Below, in pieces: positions 1 to 8,834 of a DNA stretch of 40,016 nucleotides. The number at the start of each line of letters is the position of its first letter. Position 1 is the stretch's first letter. The DNA is from Phycisphaeraceae bacterium (GTDB lineage Bacteria; Planctomycetota; Phycisphaerae; Phycisphaerales; Phycisphaeraceae), in the NCBI GenBank assembly GCA_029260655.1, contig JAJDCU010000045.1, forward strand, positions 1-40,016. Direction: 5' to 3'. Under the pieces are notes generated by a model. It searched no databases and was not told the DNA's origin. It was given only the letters and a program-made list of their open reading frames with translations. The translations under genes and the position numbers were made by a program.

Positions 1-903
1 AAGGTCACTGTGACAAACGGGGGATTCCTCGATGTGCTGGGGGATGTCGAACTCAATGCAGGCCTAGCTGTCGGCGCTAGCAGCCTGTTGGAAATTGATG
101 GGGGCAATGGGGGGATCTCGGGCAATCTGGCGATCAACAGGGACAGTGCGCTTGCACTGAAGTCCGGCAATACCTTGGTGAGCGGCAATGTGACCGTGGG
201 CAGCTTCATCGACATAGGCGGCGCGTTTAGGATTAGCAATGCAGTCGGCAGCGCCGCGACGCTTGATGTAGTCGGCGACGTCACGATCGACGCACGATCG
301 CTGGGTCTTATCAACCGCATCGAAGTCGGCGGTGTGCTCAAGGCAACGACGGTTGACTTCAACACCGGCCTGCTGGTCGGGCGCGGCCGGATCGAGGCGG
401 ATGATGTGTTTAATGGTGCGAACCTCTACATCGGCTCATCCGAAGATGCGACCAAAGATACGCTGGATATCGTCGGCGACTACACACAGGAGCTGGACGG
501 CGATCTGCACCTGGTGCTGTCGGGCACCAGCTTTTCAACGACCGATCAACTAACAGTCAATACTTTTATCGGTTCGCCGACGGGGACGGCCACGCTTGCC
601 GGTGACCTGATCCTGCACGTCGACAGCAGTCTGAGTGTGCTGGCGGGTGACTTCGTTGATCTGTTACTTTCAAAGGGAACACTTGCCGGCACATTCAATC
701 AGGTCCTGTTCCAGGAGACCGGTGGCTTCCCGGGGGGGCTGCCCACTACCAGCCTCGGCAGGCCGTTTGAGATTCAGTACATCCGCAATGACCCCGGGAG
801 CCTTCAGCGTGTGCGGCTGAAGATCGTCCCCGAGCCCGGTTCCTTGTTGGTGCTGACAGCGACGTTGGGCATGATGTGCCCGCGCAGAACCCATCGCTGT
901 TGA
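1..903 (+). CDS. PEP-CTERM surface protein with beta-helix repeats (5' partial)
   Basis: The reading frame is already open at base 1 and no convincing start is visible, so the N-terminus lies outside the window. The visible 300 residues consist of short strand-forming units such as LDVLGDVEL, SGNVTVG and LDVVGDVTI at roughly 20-30 residue spacing, which suggests a right-handed beta-helix like autotransporter-type passenger regions. The protein ends in VPEPGSLLVL, a hydrophobic stretch and a basic tail (CPRRTHRC), the layout of a PEP-CTERM sorting signal handled by an exosortase at the cell envelope. Unlike most PEP-CTERM proteins of this window it has no dockerin pair before the VPEP motif. 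It is probably a structural or adhesive surface protein; no enzymatic motif is seen. The tmRNA gene follows 78 bases downstream. Confidence 0.75.
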   Translation, partial: KVTVTNGGFLDVLGDVELNAGLAVGASSLLEIDGGNGGISGNLAINRDSALALKSGNTLVSGNVTVGSFIDIGGAFRISNAVGSAATLDVVGDVTIDARSLGLINRIEVGGVLKATTVDFNTGLLVGRGRIEADDVFNGANLYIGSSEDATKDTLDIVGDYTQELDGDLHLVLSGTSFSTTDQLTVNTFIGSPTGTATLAGDLILHVDSSLSVLAGDFVDLLLSKGTLAGTFNQVLFQETGGFPGGLPTTSLGRPFEIQYIRNDPGSLQRVRLKIVPEPGSLLVLTATLGMMCPRRTHRC

Positions 904-954
904 GCAGGGCCAGGGAGTGGGGGGCGGCTTATGGCCGGGGGGTAGTTGGCCGAC

Positions 955-960
955 TATAAT
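955..960 (+). promoter_or_regulatory. -10 box of the tmRNA gene
   Basis: A perfect TATAAT lies 21 bases before the mature tmRNA 5' end. No good -35 is seen at the usual spacing. Transcription would begin near 967, leaving a leader of about 15 bases. Confidence 0.6.
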
Positions 961-967
961 GGGGGCA

Positions 968-979
968 GCTCTTTGACAA
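968..979 (+). promoter_or_regulatory. boxA-like motif just before tmRNA
   Basis: GCTCTTTGACAA is identical over 12 bases to the core of the boxA in the 23S leader at 39142-39153 and close to the bacterial consensus TGCTCTTTAACAA. It ends two bases before the mature tmRNA. Because the likely transcription start is near 967, it would sit at the very 5' end of the transcript; its role is therefore uncertain. Confidence 0.4.
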
Positions 980-981
980 TT

Positions 982-1358
982 GGGGCCGACTGGTATTGAC
1001 CGGACAGGGAAGGCTTGCGGTGGCACGTCGAGGTGTACGTTTGGTCCTCGTTAAACCACGTACAAAAACTTAAATGCCAACGATAATATCGCTGGTCGCA
1101 TCGGGTTCGCCCCGGCGCGCATGGCTGCCTAATAGTGGCCGAGTCCGACAACAGAGTGTCTGCGGCTGTTGTCGGGCTTACAATCAGCAGACTCGTCCAA
1201 AGGGGACGCCTTAGCCCCGGCGGATTAAACCTTTCTAGGGCTGGGGTCCTGGCAGGGTGCTCATGATCGTCCAGGACCTGAGATTAAAGCTTGAGCTAAG
1301 CGTGTAGAGGCCGTTTGCTGACTGTCACGGGACGGGGGTTCGACTCCCCCCGGCTCCA
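982..1358 (+). ncRNA. ssrA: transfer-messenger RNA (tmRNA)
   Basis: The RNA rescues stalled ribosomes by trans-translation with SmpB. The 5' end GGGGCCG pairs with CGGCTCC at 1351-1357 to form the acceptor stem; the third pair is G-U, the alanine identity element. The T arm is GGGGG-TTCGACT-CCCCC at 1334-1350 and base 1358 is the discriminator A. CCA is not encoded and must be added. The tag reading frame starts at the resume codon GCC at 1076 and reads ANDNIAGRIGFAPARMAA, ending in TAA (1130-1132) followed directly by TAG. The tag starts with the widespread AND and ends in MAA, a degradation signal resembling the usual LAA, but at 18 codons it is longer than the 10-codon E. coli tag. The molecule is of the ordinary one-piece type. 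Confidence 0.95.
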
Positions 1359-1513
1359 TTTATTTTCTTGCGCTGAGCGTCTGGGCGCTGCGGGAGATCT
1401 GCGGGCGGACCGTCCGTAGACGCGCCGGCATTTCTTCAATATGCCGCTGTGTTCAATCTGCCTGCCGGGCACGCGGCGATGGCGTTCCGGGCGGTGATAC
1501 GCATGCGGCGGGG

Positions 1514-2758
1514 CTAGCGGGAGCGTGCCCAGGGGGTGTCTGCCTTGCCTCGCAGGACGGTCTGCGTCAGCTTCTCCGCCAGCGGCAGGGGCTTGTGGCC
1601 GTTGTCCCGGTCGAACAGGCGGGCGTAGGCGAACCCGGCGAAGCCGTCGGTCTTGAGATCAAGGGTGATCGCGACCTGGTCCCGGATAATCTTTACATCG
1701 TTGCCGAGGCTCATCCCTGCCACGACCCAGCCCTTTTCGGGGCGGCGCTCCAGCAGCGCCCGGCAGCGGGTGGTGAACTTGGCGTTGTCGCCGGTGTAGT
1801 TCATCGTGATCGCCGCGTCGAGGTAGCCAAGCTCCATCCAGGTCACATAGTCCTGCATCTTGGTCTGGTAGGCGTCTTCCGGGTCGGCCATCACGGAGGC
1901 GGTGATGACGATGTCGGGGTTGTGTTTACGGACACGCTCGCTGACCTTCCGGGCGGTCTCGGTGATCTGCTCCGCCCGCCATTTAACCCAGGCTTCGGGG
2001 TCGAGGTCGGGCGCGGCGATGCCGGTCTCCTTGCTGAACCGCGCCAGGCTCACCGGGTCGTACGACCAGTTGCCCAGCCTCTTGGCGCGGTCTTCGTAGC
2101 CTTTGGCGACCTCCCTGATCTCGCGGGGGTAACGGATGTAATCGTAGTGAAGCCCGTCGATGTCGTAGTTCTTCACGAGTTCCTCGAAGAGGTCGACGAG
2201 GTAGTCCTGCGCCTCGGGGACGCCCGGGCTGATGAAGCTGTACCAGTCGCGCGAGACCTTAGGATCGGCCTCTGCGTCGCGTGGGATCATCCGGTTGCCC
2301 GCTGCGTCGCACATGAACCAGTCGGGGTGCTCCCACCAGAGTTGACCGCTGGTGCGCGGCGGGAACTTCTGCGAGCGCCAGGCTGGGAAGACGTTGACGT
2401 AGGCGTGCAGCTCCAGGCCTCGCTTGTGCGCTTCCTTGATCGCGACCGCAAGCGGGTCCCAGCCCGGGTCTTCCCCGGTTGTCTTGGGGTCTTCGCTTGT
2501 CAGCTCCCACGCCCAGGGCTCGATCTTGGACGGGTAGAACACCGTTCCGTTGCCGCGGACCTGGAACAGCACAACGTTGAACCGCATCGCGGCGCAGTTC
2601 TTCATGATCATGCGCACGTCGGCCGGGGTCTTGTAGTCCCAGCGCGTGACCCACAAGGCGCGGACCTGCTTGTCGTTGTCCCGCTTCGCGGCCTGTGCGG
2701 GGATCGCAGAGAGCAGGCCCAGGGTCAGGATGAATGCGATATGCCAGCGAAGTTTCAT
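1514..2758 (-). CDS. GHL10/DUF187 family glycoside hydrolase-like protein
   Basis: A 414-residue exported protein. Residues 1-23 form a signal peptide (MKLRWHIAFILTLGLLSAIPAQA). The rest matches the GHL10 family (DUF187, YngK-like), a TIM barrel: RALWVTRWDY near the start, NVVLFQVRGNGTVFYPS, HAYVNVFPAW, then DGLHYDYIRYP, the most typical motif of the family, and VITASVMADPEDAY. Members are thought to be glycosidases acting on surface or wall polysaccharides, with few characterised. The start is supported by AGGAGA seven bases upstream, which overlaps the stop codon of the GH43-like gene; the two genes are separated by 3 bp and surely form one operon. Unlike many neighbours it carries no dockerin or PEP-CTERM tail, so it is probably periplasmic or released. 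Confidence 0.85.
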   Translation of the reverse strand: MKLRWHIAFILTLGLLSAIPAQAAKRDNDKQVRALWVTRWDYKTPADVRMIMKNCAAMRFNVVLFQVRGNGTVFYPSKIEPWAWELTSEDPKTTGEDPGWDPLAVAIKEAHKRGLELHAYVNVFPAWRSQKFPPRTSGQLWWEHPDWFMCDAAGNRMIPRDAEADPKVSRDWYSFISPGVPEAQDYLVDLFEELVKNYDIDGLHYDYIRYPREIREVAKGYEDRAKRLGNWSYDPVSLARFSKETGIAAPDLDPEAWVKWRAEQITETARKVSERVRKHNPDIVITASVMADPEDAYQTKMQDYVTWMELGYLDAAITMNYTGDNAKFTTRCRALLERRPEKGWVVAGMSLGNDVKIIRDQVAITLDLKTDGFAGFAYARLFDRDNGHKPLPLAEKLTQTVLRGKADTPWARSR

Positions 2759-2761
2759 TGT

Positions 2762-3808
2762 TTATCTCCTGTCGTCTTCAAGTACTCGCGGCGCTGCGGT
2801 TGGCACGCCGGGCGGGATCGGTTGGCCGAAGTCCGGGTTGTTAAGGATATCCCATTTGAAAGGTTGCAGTCGAATGTCACGGGCCCAGCCCGAGCCTTTA
2901 GACTTCGCGGCGTGGTAGATGATCCAGTTTGCCGGGCCATCGGCGTTACCCAGGTGTATAAAACTGGCATGCCCGGGGCCGAAGACCTGATCGGATTTCG
3001 CGAACACGGGCTGGGGGTGTTTGGTCCATGCGCCCGGGGCAAGCGGGTCGTCGCCGGTGAGCGTCAGCCGGCCCAGGCAGTAATCATCGGTCCAACCCCC
3101 GGCGGCGGAGAAGATCACGTGGACCTTGCCGCCGTGGCGGAGCACCTGCGGGCCCTCGTTTATGGCGAGATCACCTGTGCGCTCCCACGGCAGCGTTGGC
3201 TCACTGATAAGCACGCGCGGGCCGGCGATGGTCAACGGGTCGGACATCGGCGCGATGTACAGGTTCTGCTGCCCGTTATTATCGCCGGGCCAACCCGACC
3301 AGATAAAGTACAGGTTGCCGTCTGAGCTCTGGTAGCACGTGCCGTCGATGGCCCAGAGGTCGGTCTCGTCGTTGACCGGGCCGACGAGTTCGTAGGGCCC
3401 AGGGGGGTCGTCCCCTTCGCTGCGCAGCACGTACATCCGGTGATGTCGGTTGTCACCGTCGTCTGCGGCGAAGTAGATATACCAACGCCCATCGATCCGG
3501 TGCATCTCCGGCGCCCAGATATTCTGCGAGAAGGGGCCCAACTTAGGCGTGGTCCACACGACCGTCGGCTCGCCCTCAGTGATCAGGTGCAGGCGAGCGG
3601 ATCGCTTGATACGGATGCTGTTGCTTTTCGCGTAGCAGTAGTAAAACGATCGCTGGTGAAGGGTCACCCACGGGTCCTGGCCTTGTTCTGCGATCGGGTT
3701 GGTGAATGTGTTCGCCGGGTCATGCGGGGGCTGCGCCGCCGTGATGCCGGTGGCTGTCAACAGCGCCAAGGCGAAGGCCCCCAGGCTCGTGGCGGTGCGT
3801 AAGGCCAT
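2762..3808 (-). CDS. GH43-like family glycosidase (secreted)
   Basis: A 348-residue protein with an N-terminal signal peptide (MALRTATSLGAFALALLTATGITA). It looks like a five-bladed beta-propeller of the GH43 clan: GQDPWV (Asp45, likely catalytic base), NIWAPEMHRIDGRWYIYFAA, DLWAIDGTC (Asp that tunes the acid) and INEGPQVL (Glu, likely general acid), followed by GPGHASFIHLG. Such enzymes remove arabinose, xylose or related sugars from plant or algal polymers; the exact substrate cannot be read here. The start at 3808 is chosen because it begins a clean signal peptide; the frame stays open for another 130 codons upstream but that part is not signal-like and overlaps the divergent gene. It is first in an operon with the GHL10 gene. 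Confidence 0.85.
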   Translation of the reverse strand: MALRTATSLGAFALALLTATGITAAQPPHDPANTFTNPIAEQGQDPWVTLHQRSFYYCYAKSNSIRIKRSARLHLITEGEPTVVWTTPKLGPFSQNIWAPEMHRIDGRWYIYFAADDGDNRHHRMYVLRSEGDDPPGPYELVGPVNDETDLWAIDGTCYQSSDGNLYFIWSGWPGDNNGQQNLYIAPMSDPLTIAGPRVLISEPTLPWERTGDLAINEGPQVLRHGGKVHVIFSAAGGWTDDYCLGRLTLTGDDPLAPGAWTKHPQPVFAKSDQVFGPGHASFIHLGNADGPANWIIYHAAKSKGSGWARDIRLQPFKWDILNNPDFGQPIPPGVPTAAPRVLEDDRR

Positions 3809-3941
3809 AGCTCTATCGTACCTCGTCGGGCTCGGCAAGTACGTTCGGGGGAGTTGTCCCAGACGGGGCGGGCCCATTCGGGTAAAATGAATTGGCAAGG
3901 GTCGGATGAGAGGGGCCAGCACACACCAGGAGAAAACGGGC

Positions 3942-4859
3942 ATGAGCGGAAAGCGGACACGCCGAGAATATGCGTCGACATCGCAGGCCGGGCACGCGGC
4001 GGGGCAGGAAGTGGGGGCGGATTCTGAAGACGAGTCCGACACGGCCGCTACATTCTTAATCTCGCTTGCGCAGTGGTCGCTGCACAGGGCGTTTAACAGC
4101 GGCAAACTCGACAACCTGGACTTCGCAGCCACCGCGAAGGGCGAGTTTGGTATCGAGGCGGTCGAGTACGTCAACCAGTTCTTCATAGACAAGGCCACAG
4201 ACACCGACTACCTCGGCCAGATGAAGAAGCGGGCCGACGACCTGGGCGTCAAATGCCTGTTGATCATGTGTGACGGCGAAGGGCGATTGGGTGACCCGGA
4301 CGCCGCCGCGCGTTTGCAGGCAGTCCAGAACCACTACAAGTGGATCGAGGCGGCGAAGTTTCTTGGCTGTCATTCGATCCGCGTTAACGCCGCGAGTGAG
4401 GGCGAATACGACGAGCAGCAGAAGCTCGCCGCCGATGGTTTAAGAAAGCTCTGTGAATTCGCCGACACGCACGGGCTGGACGTCCTGGTCGAAAACCACG
4501 GGGGGCTGTCGTCCAACGGCCAGTGGCTCTCTGGCGTGATGAGGCTCGTTGATCACAGCCGTATCGGGACGCTGCCGGACTTCGGCAACTTCCGTCTGAA
4601 GGACGATCAGTGGTACGACCGCTATCAGGGCGTCGAGGAATTGATGCCCTACGCCAAGGCCGTCTCCGCCAAGTCGAATGTCTTCGACGACGCCGGCAAC
4701 GAGGCCGAGACCGATTACCTGCGGATGATGAAGATCGTCCTGGATGCGGGATATCACGGCTATGTCGGGATCGAATACGAAGGCAGCGAGCTCGGCGAGG
4801 CGGAAGGTATCGCTGCAACCAAGGCGCTGCTGGAGCGGGTACGCGGCGAACTGGCCTAA
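3942..4859 (+). CDS. Sugar phosphate isomerase/epimerase family TIM-barrel protein
   Basis: A 305-residue protein of the xylose isomerase-like TIM-barrel family (AP endonuclease 2 fold). Typical strands are [68 protein letters not shown] and [13 protein letters not shown]; the Glu, Asp and His in these motifs are the usual metal ligands. Members isomerise or epimerise sugars or their keto forms. The ATG at 3942 has AGGAGA nine bases upstream. The first 38 or so residues are charged and low in complexity; they contain RTRREY but no hydrophobic stretch, so despite the twin-arginine look it is not a convincing Tat signal. The gene is divergent from the GH43-like/GHL10 operon with 133 bp between starts, so a shared control region is likely. 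Confidence 0.8.
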   Translation: MSGKRTRREYASTSQAGHAAGQEVGADSEDESDTAATFLISLAQWSLHRAFNSGKLDNLDFAATAKGEFGIEAVEYVNQFFIDKATDTDYLGQMKKRADDLGVKCLLIMCDGEGRLGDPDAAARLQAVQNHYKWIEAAKFLGCHSIRVNAASEGEYDEQQKLAADGLRKLCEFADTHGLDVLVENHGGLSSNGQWLSGVMRLVDHSRIGTLPDFGNFRLKDDQWYDRYQGVEELMPYAKAVSAKSNVFDDAGNEAETDYLRMMKIVLDAGYHGYVGIEYEGSELGEAEGIAATKALLERVRGELA

Positions 4860-4951
4860 CCTGGTTACTGCCTTTGACCCTTCGGCTCTCTTAACCGGCT
4901 CATGCCGCGTAAGTATCGTGCCAATCCAAAGGCCAAGCCCGTGTATCTATG

Positions 4952-6262
4952 CTAGCGCTTGCGAAGGAACCAGAAAGCTGCGAAGCAGGTCAACGCGAGT
5001 GTCCCCGGTTCAGGGACCGCGCTGGATGCCTGGGTCGGCGGCGGTGTTCCGGCGTTCCAGTTGCCAAGCACGACGTTGAGGTCTTCGATCCCGACAAAGC
5101 CGTCGGCTGTCGGGTCACCGGCGGTGAAGAAGCCGGGCAGGACAGTCTGGTTCCAGTTACCCAGGACGGCGTTTAGGTCTTCGATCCCGACGAATCCGTC
5201 TGCGTTGAGGTCGCCGGTGATCACGGGTCGGTCGGGATCACCTGTCGCGACAACGTCCACCCCGATGCCGAGGTTCGTGCCGGCGGAAATCGTGTCAGGT
5301 GCGTCGAGCCATTCGAGCCAGACGCTCAATGAATCGTCGTTGGGGCTGGTCGTGCCGGCGAGGAATCCCTGCACGCCGAGTCGCATCCCATTCGTATTCG
5401 TAAGGTCGATGCGGATGGTCGGGCTGTCGGCGGACCAGGTGGAGCCTGGGCTCTTGATCAGTTCGATCCACGAGCCGAGTTCATCGGGCGCGGGCAGGAG
5501 GTGTGCGTTGCGTGCTGTGGTGCTAGTTAGTTGGAGGGTCTGAATATCGCCGTTGGCGTCTTCATAACGGAGGATGTCGGCGTCGTAGACGGTAGAGGTG
5601 GAGAACATGCTCGATACCGTCATCATGCGGAGGCGGTCGTTGCCGGTGAACACACCGCCGGTGGCGAGGTTGATGTTCTGGTCGGCAGTGAAGTCAACGG
5701 TGAGGCCGACGGTGGTCTTACCGATGGGGGGGTCGGGGAACGATCGTGTGGTGGTGAGGCTTGCCTGTGAGCCGAAGTTGCCGACGATCTGGCTGAAGTA
5801 GCGTCCGAAGGCTCCGGTAGTATTGACGTCGCCTCTTGTGGTGGTGGGGATGAACTGTAGGCCGGCGGTCGTGCGGAAGGACGCGGACCCGACGACGCTG
5901 GTCCCAAGCTCCGCGCCGCCACCGCCGGGCTTCTGGTACACGGCTCGGAGGAAGGTGTTGGCGTGCATGTCAACGAAGGTGAGCGGGAAGCTGCCTGACC
6001 CGGGGACGTTGTCGAACGCCTCGACGATCTTGTGGTTGTGTCCGCCAACCAGTGTGCCGTTGTGAAAGATCGGGACCGCTGATTCCAACACGCCGCCGTC
6101 GGCTGCGCGTAGCGCGAATTGGCCGTTGTCGAAAAAGTGCTGGTCGCTGGCGTGCGTCGTCATCACCGCCAAGGACAACATAAACAACCCGGCACAAATC
6201 ATCGCCGCGGTGGAGTAAAAATCTTTCCGGGTGCTATTCACTGCGTTTCTCCCATACATCAT
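4952..6262 (-). CDS. Secreted PEP-CTERM protein with dockerin-type repeats, function unknown
   Basis: A 436-residue protein. A signal peptide (hydrophobic MICAGLFMLSLAVMTTHA) follows a basic N-terminus of about 20 residues. Residues 40-330 are an unrecognised, beta-rich domain containing several FHNG/GGHNH and TVGLTVDFT-like strands; no catalytic motif is obvious. Then come two dockerin-type calcium loops (DLNADGFVGIED, DPTADGFVGIED), each followed by LGNWN, a short TPPP linker, and VPEPGTLAL with a hydrophobic segment and RKR at the C-terminus. The protein should be exported and held at the surface by exosortase processing. GAGGA precedes the ATG. It is the last gene after the GH94/ABC group, 49 bp beyond the GH94 stop, so it may be a surface partner of that glucan-use locus. 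Confidence 0.75.
   Translation of the reverse strand: MMYGRNAVNSTRKDFYSTAAMICAGLFMLSLAVMTTHASDQHFFDNGQFALRAADGGVLESAVPIFHNGTLVGGHNHKIVEAFDNVPGSGSFPLTFVDMHANTFLRAVYQKPGGGGAELGTSVVGSASFRTTAGLQFIPTTTRGDVNTTGAFGRYFSQIVGNFGSQASLTTTRSFPDPPIGKTTVGLTVDFTADQNINLATGGVFTGNDRLRMMTVSSMFSTSTVYDADILRYEDANGDIQTLQLTSTTARNAHLLPAPDELGSWIELIKSPGSTWSADSPTIRIDLTNTNGMRLGVQGFLAGTTSPNDDSLSVWLEWLDAPDTISAGTNLGIGVDVVATGDPDRPVITGDLNADGFVGIEDLNAVLGNWNQTVLPGFFTAGDPTADGFVGIEDLNVVLGNWNAGTPPPTQASSAVPEPGTLALTCFAAFWFLRKR
5049..5215 (-). repeat. Dockerin-pair DNA repeat, copy 1
   Basis: Copy of a cassette found seven times in the window. The loops encoded are DLNADGFVGIED and DPTADGFVGIED. Confidence 0.7.
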
Positions 6263-6311
6263 TATTCCTCATGTCCGGCAGGCTTCAAGCATTTTTCACC
6301 CACCGAGTGCA

Positions 6312-8786
6312 CTATTTCATCACCACCTTGACCGTGTGCTCCGCTAAGGCCCCCGTCGGAGGCGGCAGGGTGTTGCCCGGGAGTAATTGCCCATCGAGCG
6401 TCACGCTGGAAATCGACAGGCCGGCGGGCGTGAGGCGGGAGACCTCTATATGGTAGACGTGCCCGCGGTAGCGGCGCGTCATCTTAAAGCCCGGCCAGTG
6501 TGACGGGATACACGGATCGATCAGCAGGCCCTCCCAGGTCGGGCGGACACCCATGATCGACTCCATCAATACACGGTAAACCCACGCGGACGAGCCTGTG
6601 TACCAGGTCCATCCGCCCCGGCCGTACAGCGGCGAGTCGGGGCCATCGACGTTGGCGGCGGTGACGTAGGGCTCGCACTGATAGAGCTTGGGGTCCATGC
6701 CGCGCTGAGGTGGGGACATCTTGCGGAACAGGTTCCACGCCTTGTCGGCTCGCTTGAGCTGGCACTCCATCTGGATGGCCCAGGCGGCGGCGTGCGCGTA
6801 GAGCCCGCCGTTTTCGCGTGTGCCGGCGGCGTAGCGTGTGAGATACCCGATGCGTGGATCAGGGGTTGTGTAAGCCGGTTGCAGCAGCACCGCGCCGTAG
6901 TCCCGGTAGAGGTGCTTCTCTAATGATTCAAGCACAGCGTCGCGGCGATCGTCCGGGACGATCCCGCTGAGGATCGACCAGGTCTGGGGGTTGAGGTGGA
7001 TCTTGCCTTCGCTGGCGGTGTGGCTGCCGACGAGGGCGCCGTCGTCGCAGCTCGCTGCCCAGTACCACTTGCCGTCCCAGCCGTGGGTATTGACAGCCTG
7101 CTTAAGGTTTTGCGCCTCGGCGCGGTAGCGATCGATGCGCTGCTGCTCATCTTTGGGCAGTGTGCCCAGTTCGATAGCTCGCTCGGCGGCCTCACAGAAC
7201 CCGCCCAGGATCATAAACAGGAACTGCCCTACCCAGACGCTCTCGCCTTTGCCGTCCCAGCCGGTGACGGAAAACCCGTCGTTCCAGTCCCCGGTCCCGA
7301 TCAGGGGCAGGCCGCGCTCGCTGCGCTTTGATAGCGATCGCTCGATCGCTCGGGCGCAGTGCTCGTACAGCGTGCCGGTGCAGGTGTCATCGGGCGACGG
7401 GTCGAGGTAGGGCGCGGTCTCCTTGAAGATCCCGAAGTCCGCGGTCTCCTTGAGGTAATTAACGGTGACGAAGGGCAGCCAGAGCAGGTCGTCGGAGAAC
7501 TGCGACTCGATCCCCTCTTCGGTGATCGGGTGCCACCAGTGCTGGACGTGGCCTGCGGCGAACTGGTGCGCCGCGTGGAGCATGATCTGCGCCTTGGTGC
7601 GCGTGGGGTCCAGGTGCAGGAACAACAGGCTGTCTTGCAGCTGGTCGCGGTAGCCAAAGGCCCCGCCTGTCTGGTAGTAGGCCGTCCGTCCCCAGATACG
7701 TGAGGACAGCGACTGATACTTCAGCCAGCAGTTGGCCATCAGGTCCACACCCGCGTCGGGGGTCTTGACCTGTGACCGGTCCATCCAGTCGGACCAGAAG
7801 CGATTGACTTTTTGCAGGGCGTCGTCGGCCGCGTCTGGCTGCTGGTAACGTGCGACCTGCTCCTGGGCTTGCTCCTGTGTCTTTGCCACACCGAGCGTGA
7901 AAGTGACCTGCTCGGACGCGCCGGGCTCCAACTCGATCGGTACGGACAGGCTTGCCACCGAATCATCCCAACGCCCAGTCGTCTTGGCGACGTACCCGCC
8001 TTCACGCAGGGCCATCGGCGACGCAGACGAGCCGTACTGCCCGATGAACGCCTCCTTGCTCCCCGAGCACATCGACGCGGACTGGTCCACGCCGTGGAAC
8101 GCCACCATGTCCCAGTCCCGGTTCCAGTGCTGGCCCTGGTCGTTCTTGATGTCCCACATCCGCTTGGTCGCGTAGACCGCCCGGTGGTCGTCGGCGAGCT
8201 TCGTCTCCAGGAACGTCTTATGAAACTCGCGGTGCGTGTCCGGCGCTGTGCCAAGGCACCATTCAAGATAGGACCACAACGACAGCCTCCGCCGGCGCTT
8301 GCCCGTATTCGTGATCGTGATCCGCCACAGCTCCACGGATTCGTCCGGTGGGACCGTCAGGGTTAACTCCGTACGGACGCCGTCGTGCTCGCTGATGATC
8401 ACCGAGTACCCGATCCCGTGTCGGCATTCGTACCGGTCCATCGCGTGGCAGGTAGGCTTCCACGAGGGCGACCAGAAGGCCCCCGAGTCTTCGTCGCGCA
8501 CGTACAAATACTTGCCGCAGGAATCACTGACCAGGTCCTGTTCCCAGCGTGTGATCCGGTTGAGCCCGGCATGCGTCTGCCAGGAATACCCACCGCCGAC
8601 CTGCGAGACGACCAAGCCGTATTCGCCGGGGCAGATTACGTTGACCCAGGGCTTGGGCGTGTCCGGCCGGGTAATGACGTACTCGCTGCCGTCCGCCGTA
8701 AAGTAGCCGTAGCCGTTGTCGAAAAGATGATCCGACGGGACATCGACTTTGACGGGCATGAATGCGGGTTTAGTCACTCGTGTCAC
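6312..8786 (-). CDS. GH94 family glycoside phosphorylase
   Basis: An 824-residue cytoplasmic enzyme with no signal peptide, about the length of cellobiose and chitobiose phosphorylases. The N-terminal beta-sandwich shows GYFTADGSEYVITRPDTPKPWVN and SQVGGGYSW, followed by the helical barrel with GAFGYRDQLQD, HWWHPITEEG and GTGDWNDG; the two aspartates of DWND (residues 500 and 503) include the family's general acid. The family splits beta-linked disaccharides or oligosaccharides with phosphate, giving sugar 1-phosphate. Specificity cannot be decided: the neighbouring GH144 argues for beta-1,2-glucans, but known beta-1,2-oligoglucan phosphorylases are longer (about 1,100 residues). The GTG at 8786 is chosen because GGAG lies six bases upstream; an ATG nine codons further in is a possible alternative. 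It lies 48 bp after the permease gene. Confidence 0.88.
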   Translation of the reverse strand: MTRVTKPAFMPVKVDVPSDHLFDNGYGYFTADGSEYVITRPDTPKPWVNVICPGEYGLVVSQVGGGYSWQTHAGLNRITRWEQDLVSDSCGKYLYVRDEDSGAFWSPSWKPTCHAMDRYECRHGIGYSVIISEHDGVRTELTLTVPPDESVELWRITITNTGKRRRRLSLWSYLEWCLGTAPDTHREFHKTFLETKLADDHRAVYATKRMWDIKNDQGQHWNRDWDMVAFHGVDQSASMCSGSKEAFIGQYGSSASPMALREGGYVAKTTGRWDDSVASLSVPIELEPGASEQVTFTLGVAKTQEQAQEQVARYQQPDAADDALQKVNRFWSDWMDRSQVKTPDAGVDLMANCWLKYQSLSSRIWGRTAYYQTGGAFGYRDQLQDSLLFLHLDPTRTKAQIMLHAAHQFAAGHVQHWWHPITEEGIESQFSDDLLWLPFVTVNYLKETADFGIFKETAPYLDPSPDDTCTGTLYEHCARAIERSLSKRSERGLPLIGTGDWNDGFSVTGWDGKGESVWVGQFLFMILGGFCEAAERAIELGTLPKDEQQRIDRYRAEAQNLKQAVNTHGWDGKWYWAASCDDGALVGSHTASEGKIHLNPQTWSILSGIVPDDRRDAVLESLEKHLYRDYGAVLLQPAYTTPDPRIGYLTRYAAGTRENGGLYAHAAAWAIQMECQLKRADKAWNLFRKMSPPQRGMDPKLYQCEPYVTAANVDGPDSPLYGRGGWTWYTGSSAWVYRVLMESIMGVRPTWEGLLIDPCIPSHWPGFKMTRRYRGHVYHIEVSRLTPAGLSISSVTLDGQLLPGNTLPPPTGALAEHTVKVVMK

Positions 8787-8834
8787 AGCATACTCCAAAG
8801 AAAACAACGAACGAACTCTGGCTGTCGGGGCGCA

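Noticed and set aside
1595-3325. A 576-codon open frame on the plus strand
   Set aside because: It lies opposite the GHL10 and GH43-like genes, has Val/Gly/Arg-rich antisense composition and no family motif. High GC explains the long open frame.
3809-4204. Upstream extension of the GH43-like frame
   Set aside because: It is open for 130 codons but overlaps the divergent gene, and the clean signal peptide begins at 3808.
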